From: Synechococcus sp. GFB01
Lineage (GTDB): Bacteria > Cyanobacteriota > Cyanobacteriia > PCC-6307 > Cyanobiaceae
Assembly (NCBI RefSeq): GCF_001039265.1
Contig: NZ_LFEK01000033.1
Coordinates: 9,224-16,599 of the forward strand
DNA length: 7,376 nt
Direction of reading: 5' to 3'
Position numbers and translations under genes: made by a program. Numbering within the stretch: the first letter of the stretch is position 1; the number at the start of each line of letters is the position of its first letter. Shown piece after piece: positions 1-6,062 of this stretch. The notes beneath the pieces are model-generated. The model had not been told where the DNA came from. It did no database searches and saw nothing but the letters and a program-made list of their open reading frames with translations.

Positions 1-2
1 GG

Positions 3-62
3 GACAGCCGGCGCACAATCGAGCTGCGTCCCGGCGAACTGCCACGCCAGGGTGAGGGTTGA
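3..62 (+). CDS. C-terminal tail of an unidentified upstream gene (partial)
   Basis: The frame beginning at base 3 is open from the window edge and ends at a TGA at 60-62. It reads DSRRTIELRPGELPRQGEG, only 19 residues, so no family can be recognised. What makes it plausible as a real gene end is its junction: the TGA overlaps the TTG start of the next gene in a TTGA tetranucleotide. That is the same kind of coupling seen between the next two genes (GTGA). The other two forward frames give either an earlier stop at 53-55 or read into the next gene in the wrong frame. If real, it is the first visible gene of the glycosyltransferase operon. The call is inference from spacing only. Confidence 0.4.
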   Translation, partial: DSRRTIELRPGELPRQGEG

Positions 63-679
63 GCCGGCCGCGGCCCCGCTGCCGTCTGGTGGTGATGGCC
101 CGCTGGCCGGCGCGGGGGCGGTGCAAGCGGCGCCTGGCCGTGGGCACGGGCCTTGACGGCGCCGCCCGGGTCCAGGCAGCCCTCACACGCCACGCCGTGG
201 CCGTGGCCCGCCAGGTGGCTCGGCATCTGGAACTTGAACTGGTGCTGGCCAGCAGCGGCATCGGTGCACGGGCATCGGATCGCTGGGCCCATCAACTCGG
301 CTGCGATGGCGCTCTCACCCAGGGGCGTGGGGGCCTGGGACTGCGCTTGCAGCGGCAGGTGCAGCGCGCCTTCGCTGCGGGGGTGCAGCGGCTGGTGCTG
401 ATCGGCAGCGATCTCCCCGACCTGCACTGCCGCGATCTTGAGGAGGCCTTCGCGGCCCTGGAGGAGGTGCCCGTTGTGCTCGGGCCGGCCCACGACGGTG
501 GTTACTGGCTGATCGGCCTGAACCATCCCTGCCCGGGCCTGTTCTGCGGTGTGCCCTGGGGTGGCAGCACCGTGCTCGCCAGCACCGAAGCCCTGGCGAC
601 GGCCCGGAATCTCACCTGGAAGCGGCTGCGCCGGCAGGGCGATCTCGACCGGCCTGCCGATCTGGAGCGCTGGCGGTGA
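59..679 (+). CDS. TIGR04282-type (DUF2064) glycosyltransferase, GT-A fold
   Basis: This 206-residue protein matches the small nucleotidyl/glycosyl-transferase family once called rSAM/selenodomain-associated transferase 1, now often annotated as arsenosugar biosynthesis glycosyltransferase. Visible family marks, in order, are a nucleotide-binding start VVMARWPARGRCKRRL at residues 11-26, a QGRGGLG segment at 88-94, the acidic GSDLPDL motif at 116-122, LGPAHDGGYWLIGL at 141-154, PWGGSTVLASTEA at 166-178 and the closing DLDRPADL at 195-202. The length is normal for the family. The start is TTG at 59, because an in-frame stop lies at 53-55 and the next starts (GTG 89, GTG 92, ATG 95) would cut into the first conserved strand. 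It probably acts in the cytoplasm. Its stop overlaps the next gene by 4 nt, and that neighbour is the usual partner family (TIGR04283). The acceptor is unknown; the arsenosugar role is a family label that nothing here demonstrates. Confidence 0.88.
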   Translation: MSRPRPRCRLVVMARWPARGRCKRRLAVGTGLDGAARVQAALTRHAVAVARQVARHLELELVLASSGIGARASDRWAHQLGCDGALTQGRGGLGLRLQRQVQRAFAAGVQRLVLIGSDLPDLHCRDLEEAFAALEEVPVVLGPAHDGGYWLIGLNHPCPGLFCGVPWGGSTVLASTEALATARNLTWKRLRRQGDLDRPADLERWR

Positions 680-1389
680 TCGAGCCGCACGCACAGCCCT
701 GCCTCGGTGTGGTGATCCCCTGCCGGAATGAGGCACGCTCGCTGCCGCTCCTGCTCGCCCAGCTGCACGCGGCGCCCGACCTGGTGGCCACGGTGGTGGT
801 GGTGGACGGTGGCAGCAGCGATGGCTCCGCCGAGCTGGCAGCCCTGGCCGGAGCCCCGGTGCTGCGCTGCCCGGCGAACCGGGGCCTGCAGCTGGCCCGC
901 GGCGTTGCCCTGCTGGATCTGCCCTGGCTGCTGCTGCTGCACGCCGATGTGCGGCTGCCGACGGGATGGTCCGGAGCGATCGGCGCGGCGATCGACCGCA
1001 GCGACCCCTCCAGCGGCCCCGCCTGGTGGTTCAACCTGGCGATCGGCGAGCGTGATCCGGCCCTGCGACTGGTGGAGGCGGCGGTGGCACTGCGAAGCCA
1101 CTGGCGCCAGCTCCCCTACGGCGATCAGGGCCTGCTGCTCGGCAGGGCCCTGCTGGAGCGGGCCGGCGGCATCCGGCCACTGCCGCTGATGGAGGACCTG
1201 GATCTTGTGCAGCGGCTGCAGGGGATCTCGCGGCTGCGCTGCCTCGGCCACCCGCTGCTGGTGAGCGGGCGGCGCTGGCGGCAGCGTGGAGTCTGGCAGG
1301 CCACCCTGGAGAATGCGCGTCTGAGGCGAAGCTGGCGACGGGGGATGCCGGCGAGCCTGCTGGCCTCACGCTATGGCGGCGGCAGCTAG
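676..1389 (+). CDS. TIGR04283-type family 2 glycosyltransferase
   Basis: This 237-residue GT2-like protein belongs to the family once called rSAM/selenodomain-associated transferase 2 (now arsenosugar biosynthesis glycosyltransferase). The sequence shows VIPCRNEA at residues 13-20, the nucleotide-sugar-binding VVVDGGSSDGS at 41-51, HADVRLP at 89-95 in the place of the DxD metal site, LPYGDQGL at 146-153 and the acceptor-side PLMEDLDLV at 170-178. There are no long hydrophobic segments near the C-terminus, so it is probably cytosolic or only peripherally membrane-bound. The GTG start at 676 overlaps the previous stop as GTGA, which supports translational coupling. Such pairs of transferases are usually encoded together, which suggests successive steps on one small molecule. 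The radical-SAM partner (ArsS) often found near these families is not in the window. The gene ends on TAG within a CTAG shared with the convergent acetyltransferase gene. Confidence 0.88.
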   Translation: MIEPHAQPCLGVVIPCRNEARSLPLLLAQLHAAPDLVATVVVVDGGSSDGSAELAALAGAPVLRCPANRGLQLARGVALLDLPWLLLLHADVRLPTGWSGAIGAAIDRSDPSSGPAWWFNLAIGERDPALRLVEAAVALRSHWRQLPYGDQGLLLGRALLERAGGIRPLPLMEDLDLVQRLQGISRLRCLGHPLLVSGRRWRQRGVWQATLENARLRRSWRRGMPASLLASRYGGGS

Positions 1390-2035
1390 GGGGCGTACCA
1401 GAAGGCGCAGCGACGCTGCAGGGGCTCGAGATCCCAGCCCTGGGCCTGATAGAAGCCCACCACCTGCGGATCGGCGAACAAGGTCACACGCTCCACCTCC
1501 ATGCCGCGCAACTGATCGAGCACGTAGGCCATCAGCTGCTTGCCCAGGCCGGCGCCTGATAGTGCGGATGCACCGCCACATCCCACACCGTGGCCTCCAC
1601 CACGCCATCACCGGTGCAGCGGGCGAATCCCACCAGCCTGGGCAGGTGACGGTCATGCCGCCACAGCCCCACCAGCAGCAGGCTGTGGGCCAGGGCCTTG
1701 CGCACACGCCGCATCGGCCTGCGGCTCCAGCCCACCGCATCGCAGAGCTGCTCCAGCTCGATCAGATCGATCTCCCGCTCGCGGCTGAGCACCAGGTCGG
1801 AACTGCCGCGCTGCATGGCAGCGATGCGGCAGTGCGGCCCGTAGAGCTGCTGCAGCAGCGCCGTCACAGCAGCGCCCTGATCGGCCGCTGCAAGGTCGTC
1901 GGGGTGGAGATCGCTGCCATGGGGAGCGCCGCTGCTCAGGTCGATGACACTGGGAACGATGGCACTGCGATCGATTGCACTGCGATCGGTGGCACTGCGA
2001 TCGATGGGGTTGCGATCGCTGGCTGGGCTGCTCAT
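1386..2035 (-). CDS. GNAT-family N-acetyltransferase, one-base frameshift
   Basis: GNAT enzymes transfer the acetyl group of acetyl-CoA to an amine; the substrate here is unknown. The reading frame is broken: residues up to VAVHPHYQ (about 153-160) lie in one frame, and AGLGKQLM onward lie in the next. Adding one G after the CAG codon (plus-strand bases about 1555-1556) restores Q-G-A-G-L-G, the acetyl-CoA pyrophosphate-binding motif. The repaired protein has exactly 216 residues and continues through VTLFADPQVVGFYQAQGW (about 184-201) to a normal GNAT end, RRCAFWYAP. The first 40 residues are low-complexity (repeated I-D-R-S-A), encoded by a 15-bp tandem repeat, and are not part of the GNAT fold. 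I chose ATG 2033-2035; a GTG at 2084-2086 is also in frame, and a start after the repeat cannot be excluded. The frameshift may be a sequence error rather than a true mutation, since neighbouring genes show the same kind of lesion. Confidence 0.82.
1941..2019. repeat. 15-bp tandem repeat with HIP1-like GCGATCG cores
   Basis: About five imperfect 15-bp units run head to tail, with the consensus TCGATGGCACTGCGA on the plus strand. The heptamer GCGATCG recurs at exactly 15-base spacing, beginning at 1967, 1982, 1997 and 2012. The last copy is a full HIP1 octamer (GCGATCGC, 2012-2019), the palindrome abundant in many cyanobacterial genomes. Units to the left (1941-1970) are more diverged. Because 15 is a multiple of three, the array stays in frame with the acetyltransferase gene on the minus strand, where it encodes repeated IDRSA/TDRSA pentapeptides near the N-terminus. 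Copy-number change would alter protein length by five residues without breaking the frame. No function is claimed. Confidence 0.85.
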
Positions 2036-2097
2036 CGGCTGCACTGTCGTTGCCTGGCCGTGCACGGCGGCCCCTGACCATGACACGATCCTGACTG
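2036..2097. promoter_or_regulatory. Divergent spacer between acetyltransferase and hydrolase genes, with 12-bp palindrome
   Basis: This 62-bp region separates the ATG of the minus-strand acetyltransferase gene from the ATG of the plus-strand hydrolase gene, so any promoters for both should lie here or inside the coding ends. It holds a perfect 12-bp palindrome, GCCGTGCACGGC, at 2057-2068, near its centre, which could be an operator. I see no convincing -35/-10 pair in either direction and no Shine-Dalgarno sequence before either start. If the acetyltransferase really starts at the GTG at 2084-2086, most of this region is coding and only 11 bases remain between the genes. Confidence 0.35.
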
Positions 2098-2832
2098 ATG
2101 TCCGTGTCTGCCGGCGACGCTGATCGGCCCCTGCTGGTGGCTCTGCACGGCTGGCTGCTGGCCGGCCGGCTCTGGGAGCCGCTGGCCGAGCGTCTCAGGC
2201 CGGACTGGGAACTCTGGGCTCCGGACCTGCCGGGTTTCGGTACTGCCGCGCGGCCGCGTGGCCTCCATCCCAACCTGGCCAGCTACGGACGCTGGGTGGC
2301 GGAGCAGGCCCGTCAGCAGGCCGGGAGCCGGCCGCTGGTGCTGCTCGGCCATTCCCTGGGCGGCAGCCTGGTGCTGCATGCCGCCCCGCGGCTGGACGTA
2401 CAACTGCGCGGCGTGGTGCAGATCGCTGCCGGCGGTGGCGTGTACCAGCCCCGCCCCTTCCGTGCCGTGCGGCAGGGCGGCGCCGCCTTCCTGCGCTGGC
2501 GTCCCCGCTGGCTGCTGGAGCTGCCCGCCAGCGAGGCGATCGGCAGTCCGCTGCGGGCCGACCTGCGCGCCGCCCGCGGGCTGCTGGCCTGCAGCATGCG
2601 CCGCACGGCCGTGCATCAGCTGCCACGCCTGGCCAGCCGGCTCACGGTGCCGAGCCTCTGGATCGCCGGCAGCCGGGATGGCGTCATGGAGCCGCGCTAT
2701 GTGCGCCATCTGGCCGGCTTCAGCCCGGGCCACCGCTTCGCCGAACTGGAGAACTGCGGCCACCTGCCGATGCGGCAGCAGCCGACCCAACTGGCCGCCC
2801 TGCTGCGGGACTGGCTGGACCAGCTGGACTAG
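2098..2832 (+). CDS. Alpha/beta-fold hydrolase
   Basis: This 244-residue protein has a full alpha/beta hydrolase layout. HGW at residues 17-19 is the likely oxyanion-hole segment, PDLPGFG at 42-48 follows the second core strand, and the nucleophile elbow GHSLGGS (84-90) has Ser86. The acid is probably Asp194 in GSRDGVMEP, and the base is His222 in CGHLPM. A basic, variable cap region lies between about residues 115 and 180. There is no signal peptide, so it should be cytoplasmic. The size is close to BioH-type carboxylesterases and to many small esterases, but no biotin gene is nearby and no feature fixes the substrate. The ATG at 2098 is the first start that keeps the complete fold. The gene stands alone on its strand between two minus-strand units, and its TAG overlaps the exporter's stop in a CTAG. 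Confidence 0.87.
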   Translation: MSVSAGDADRPLLVALHGWLLAGRLWEPLAERLRPDWELWAPDLPGFGTAARPRGLHPNLASYGRWVAEQARQQAGSRPLVLLGHSLGGSLVLHAAPRLDVQLRGVVQIAAGGGVYQPRPFRAVRQGGAAFLRWRPRWLLELPASEAIGSPLRADLRAARGLLACSMRRTAVHQLPRLASRLTVPSLWIAGSRDGVMEPRYVRHLAGFSPGHRFAELENCGHLPMRQQPTQLAALLRDWLDQLD

Positions 2833-4639
2833 AGCGCGGCCAGCCCCCTCTCCTGCAGGTCGGCCAGACGGGCATAGAGCCCACCGGCAGCACGCAGCTC
2901 GCTGTGGCGTCCCTGTTCCACCAGCCGCCCGCGCTGCAGCACCAGGATGCGGTCTGCCGCCTCCACGGTGGCCAGCCGGTGGGCGATCACGATGGCGGTG
3001 CGGCGGTGCAGCAACCGTTCCAGATCGCGCTGCAAGGTGGCTTCGGTGGAAGGATCCATGAAGGCGGTGGCCTCATCCATCACCAGCACGGCGGGGTTGC
3101 GGATTGCCACGCGGGCCACCGCCAGCAGCTGCCGCTCGCCCGAGGAGAGGTTGGCTCCCCGCTCGCGCAGCTCGGTGACCAGGCCCTGGGGAAGGCGCTG
3201 GAGCAGAGGATCCAGGCCGAGTTCGGCGCAGAGCCGCGTCAGCTCTGCGTCGCTGATGCCGGCGTCGAGGCGGAGGTTGTCGGCCACGTTGCCGCTGAAC
3301 AGGAAGGTGTCCTGGAGCACCACCCCGAGTCGCTCGCGCAGGCTGGCGATCGGCAGGTCGCGGATGTCGGCCCCATCGAGCAGGATCCGGCCCTGCTGGG
3401 GCTCGTAGAGCCGGCAGAGCAGGCGGATCACCGTGGTCTTGCCGGATCCGGTGGGTCCCACCAGGGCCACGTGCTCGCCGGCGGCTACCCGAAAGGAGAG
3501 ATCGACGAGGATCGGATCATCCGAGCGGTAAGCAAAGGAGACGTGGTCGAACACCACCTCCGCCGCGGCGGGCGCTCGGGCCGGCTGGGCACTGAGGGCC
3601 GCAGCCGTGGCGGTGCGGTCCTCGATCTCCACCGGCTCATCGAGCAGCTCACCGATCCGCTCCACCGCGGTCAGCCCGCCCTGGATCTGGGTGAAGCGCT
3701 CAGCCAGCTGACGCAGCGGGTCGAAGAGGCGCTGGGAATAGAGGATGAACGTGGTGAGCGTGCCCAGACCCATGGCACCGGCGGTGACCATCCAGCCCCC
3801 AGGCCCAGCACCAAGGCCACAGCCGTGAGCGCCACCCATTCGATGAAGGCGGAGATCGCACTGTCGAAGAGGATCGTGCCGTTGACGGCACGCTTGTAGG
3901 CCGCGGTGGTCTGCGCGAAGCGCTGGCTGTTGATCGCCTCGCGCCGGAACATCTGCACCACCTCGAGGCCCTGCAGGTTTTCCTGCAGGTCGGCATTGAG
4001 CTGGCTGAGCTCCTCCCGCACCCGGTAGTTGGCCCGCCGGTAGCGGCGCTGCAGCCAGAGGATGCCGAGCACCACCGGCAGCTGGCTGGCCAGCAGCAGC
4101 AGACCGAGCCGCCACTCGATCAAGAGCATCGTACCCGCGATCACCACCAGGGTGACCAGATCGGCCAGCACCCCCACGGCGCCGCTGCCGAACACCTCGG
4201 CCAGGGCATCGACGTCGCTGGTGAGACGGGTGAGCAGCTTGCCCACCGGGGTGCGGTCATGGAAGCGCAGCGACAGCGCCAGCGCGTGGTGAAACAGGTC
4301 GTCGCGGATGCGGGCGGTGAGCCGCTGACCGATCGCCTGCACGTTGTACGACTGGATCCCCTGCAGACCCAGGCGGGTGAGGACCGCCGCGAGCAGCAGC
4401 AGCACCAGGATGCGCAGGGCCGCCGCCGTGTCGAGCCCGGCAAGCCAGGGCAGCACGGATTCGCCGGCCACGCCGCTGCTGCGCCGCAGAACCGCGATCG
4501 CCTGGCCGACCAGCAGGGGCTGCACGGCGGCGGCGAACGCCACCGGAATCAGCAGCAGCAGGGTGAGCAGCAGACGGCGCCGGTCGCGGGCCAGGTAGGG
4601 CAGCAGCCGCAGCAGACGCCGACGATCTCCGATGGCCAT
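2829..4639 (-). CDS. ABC exporter half-transporter (MsbA/MdlB-like), one-base frameshift
   Basis: This is a fused membrane-ATPase half-transporter that would work as a dimer in the inner membrane; the exported substrate cannot be told from sequence. The N-terminal part, from MAIGDRRR, holds the membrane segments (about residues 22-50, 73-93, 152-172, 175-197, 260-283) and the coupling-helix region. The frame then breaks at a run of five C on the plus strand (3796-3800). One added base joins the halves as LGLGGWMVTAGAM and gives exactly 603 residues, a normal length. The ATPase domain shows Walker A GPTGSGKTT (395-403), Q-loop Gln443, signature LSSGERQ (498-504, a variant of LSGGQ), Walker B VLVMDE with catalytic Glu523, and switch His554. 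The ATG at 4637-4639 lies 4 nt after the hisG stop, suggesting co-transcription. An upstream in-frame start inside hisG was rejected because the family begins at about MAIGD. As read, the gene would not make a working transporter; a sequence error is the likelier explanation. Confidence 0.9.
4494..4501. repeat. HIP1 octamer (GCGATCGC)
   Basis: This is a perfect copy of the highly iterated palindrome common in many cyanobacterial genomes. It lies inside the membrane-domain part of the exporter gene and has no visible local role. With the copy at 2012-2019 it gives mild support for a cyanobacterial source, although two copies in GC-rich DNA of this length is weak evidence. Confidence 0.6.
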
Positions 4640-4643
4640 GGTG

Positions 4644-5264
4644 TCAGAACCGGTCCACCAGGCCCTGCAGCTCCCCTCCATCGAGCCGCAGCGACAGGGG
4701 GTGGCCGATCAGCCGGGCGGTGGAGTGAAAGAGATCGTCGATGGCGATCAGTCCGTTCTCCTCGAGGGTGCGTCCTGTGGCCACCAGGTCCACGATCGCC
4801 TCGCTCATGCCCGTGATCGGACCCAGCTCCACCGAGCCTGCCAGGTGAATCAGCTCCACCGGCAGGTCGAGCGCCGCGAAGTACTCCTCGGCACAACGGG
4901 TGAACTTGCTGGCGATGCGGCAGTGGGCAGGCAGGTCGGCGGCACGGCGATAGGGGCTGCTGGCCTTCACGGCCACGCTCATGCGACAGCCGCCGAAGCC
5001 CAGGTCCAGCAGCTGGGCCACCGGCAGCTGGTGTTCCCGCAGCACGTCGTATCCCACCACACCCAGCTGGGCCTGGCCGTAGGCCACATAGACGGGCACA
5101 TCGGCATTGCGCACCAGCAGCGCTCGGGCACGGCCGCAGGGGGTGGGCACCATCAGCTGGCGATTGCCCGGCTCCAGCACCGCCGAGAAATCGAGACCTG
5201 CCGTGGCAAAGCGCCGCACCGAGTCGTTCAGCAGCGCGCCTTTGGCCAGGGCAACGGTGATCAT
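4644..5264 (-). CDS. hisG: ATP phosphoribosyltransferase, short form
   Basis: HisG catalyses the first step of histidine biosynthesis, joining ATP and PRPP to give phosphoribosyl-ATP. At 206 residues this is the short form, which lacks the C-terminal regulatory domain and is known to need the HisRS-like partner HisZ; hisZ is not in the window. The sequence opens with [15 protein letters not shown], carries GCRMSVAVK at 92-100, and has the family signature with the PRPP-binding loop at residues 146-167: Glu146, Gly152, Asp159, then T-G-R-T-L at 163-167. The start is the ATG at 5262-5264, because the open frame further upstream is proline-rich antisense sequence of gloB. There is no clear Shine-Dalgarno sequence. 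It is followed closely by the ABC exporter gene and diverges from gloB across only 29 bases. The frame is intact. Confidence 0.96.
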   Translation of the reverse strand: MITVALAKGALLNDSVRRFATAGLDFSAVLEPGNRQLMVPTPCGRARALLVRNADVPVYVAYGQAQLGVVGYDVLREHQLPVAQLLDLGFGGCRMSVAVKASSPYRRAADLPAHCRIASKFTRCAEEYFAALDLPVELIHLAGSVELGPITGMSEAIVDLVATGRTLEENGLIAIDDLFHSTARLIGHPLSLRLDGGELQGLVDRF

Positions 5265-5293
5265 GGAAGGGCGCCGCAGAGCGGACTTTAACG
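5265..5293. promoter_or_regulatory. Short divergent spacer between hisG and gloB
   Basis: Only 29 bases separate the start codons of the divergent hisG and gloB genes. This is too short for two separate full promoters, so at least one promoter must extend into a coding region, or the two overlap. I see no recognisable -10 or -35 hexamer, operator repeat or leader peptide. The call as regulatory rests on position only. Confidence 0.4.
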
Positions 5294-6040
5294 ATGGCCC
5301 CCACCCCGGAGCCGCTGGTCTGGATGATCCCGGTGCTCCACGACAACTACGTGTTCGTGCTGGAGCGGGCTGGCCAGGCGGCGGTGGTGGATCCGGCGGT
5401 CGCCGGGCCGGTGGCGGCGGCCCTGCAGGCGCGGGGCCTGGATCTGGTGGCGATCCTGCAGACCCACCACCACGCCGACCACATCGGCGGCACCGCCGCA
5501 CTGCGGCGCCTCAGCCCCGGTGCGGCGGTGATCGGCCCGGCCTGCGAGGCCGACCGCATCCCCCAGACCCGCGGCGTGGTCGATGGGGAGCGCTTCGAGC
5601 TGCTCGGCGAAACGGTGCAGGTGCTGGCGGTGCCGGGCCACACCCGCGGCCACATCGCCTTCCATCTGCCGCGCAGCGGCCATCTGTTCTGCGGCGACTG
5701 CCTGTTCGGCGGCGGTTGCGGACGGCTGTTCGAGGGCACGCCGGAGCAGATGCACCACTCCCTGCAGCGCCTGGCGGCCCTGCCGCCCGAGACCCGGGTG
5801 TGGTGCGCCCACGAATACACCGAGGCCAACCTCCGCTGGGCGGCCGATGAGGTGCCGGACGATGGAGCGGTCGCCGCCCGTCTGGAGGCCGTGATCGCCC
5901 TGCGCGCTGGTGGCCTGCCCACCATCCCCAGCACGATCGGTAGCGAGCGCGCCACCAATCTGTTTCTCAGAACACAAAGCCCGTCGGAACTGGCTCGGCT
6001 GCGCCGCAGCAAGGAGCGCTGGACGTCCTGTTCAACCTAG
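5294..6040 (+). CDS. gloB: Hydroxyacylglutathione hydrolase (glyoxalase II)
   Basis: Glyoxalase II hydrolyses S-lactoylglutathione to lactate and glutathione, the second step of methylglyoxal removal in the cytoplasm. The 248-residue protein has the metallo-beta-lactamase fold with the two-metal site complete: THHHADH at 57-63 (His58, His60, Asp62, His63), His116 in PGHTRGH, bridging Asp135 in [15 protein letters not shown], and His173 in AHEYT. The glyoxalase II-specific C-terminal region follows, with [15 protein letters not shown] at 212-226 and ELARLRRSK at 232-240, which helps bind the glutathione moiety and separates it from generic beta-lactamase-fold proteins. The start is ATG 5294; no strong ribosome-binding site is visible. 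The last eight residues (ERWTSCST) do not look like a usual family end, but no homopolymer or obvious frame break explains this. The transporter gene starts 22 bases after its stop on the same strand, so the two may be co-transcribed. Confidence 0.95.
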   Translation: MAPTPEPLVWMIPVLHDNYVFVLERAGQAAVVDPAVAGPVAAALQARGLDLVAILQTHHHADHIGGTAALRRLSPGAAVIGPACEADRIPQTRGVVDGERFELLGETVQVLAVPGHTRGHIAFHLPRSGHLFCGDCLFGGGCGRLFEGTPEQMHHSLQRLAALPPETRVWCAHEYTEANLRWAADEVPDDGAVAARLEAVIALRAGGLPTIPSTIGSERATNLFLRTQSPSELARLRRSKERWTSCST

Positions 6041-6062
6041 GTTCAAGCCGATTCAGACACCT

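Noticed and set aside
502..1251. Minus-strand open frame of 249 codons opposite the glycosyltransferases
   Set aside because: It is rich in Gln, Arg, Gly and Ala, has no family resemblance, and lies across two well-supported genes on the plus strand.
1941..2019. CRISPR array or pentapeptide-repeat protein
   Set aside because: The units are contiguous 15-mers with no spacers, so it is not CRISPR. The encoded IDRSA repeat lacks the central Leu/Phe pattern of the pentapeptide-repeat family.
1373..2077. Long plus-strand open frame (234 codons) opposite the acetyltransferase gene
   Set aside because: The translation is low-complexity, rich in Pro, Arg and Ala, without a recognisable domain. The minus strand carries clear GNAT motifs, so this is an antisense shadow typical of GC-rich DNA.
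2032..2790. Minus-strand open frame of 252 codons opposite the hydrolase
   Set aside because: The plus strand has a full catalytic triad and fold. The minus-strand product is Gln/Ala/Gly-rich without motifs.
2904..3899. Plus-strand open frame of 331 codons opposite the ABC exporter
   Set aside because: It covers the exporter's Walker A, signature and Walker B codons on the other strand and has a Gly/His/Gln-rich composition with no domain; it is a shadow frame.
2829..4639. Programmed ribosomal frameshifting in the exporter
   Set aside because: There is no slippery heptamer of a known type with a supporting structure that I can see, and the same lesion type occurs in two unrelated genes, which favours sequence error.
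6034..6043. Palindrome AACCTAGGTT at the gloB stop as a terminator
   Set aside because: The arms are only five bases with no loop and no following T-run, and the next gene starts 20 bases later on the same strand, so it is not a convincing intrinsic terminator.
6001..6062. A fifth frameshift at the end of gloB
   Set aside because: The last residues look unusual, but no G/C run lies at the break, alternative frames do not give a recognisable family end, and all catalytic and C-terminal motifs are already complete.
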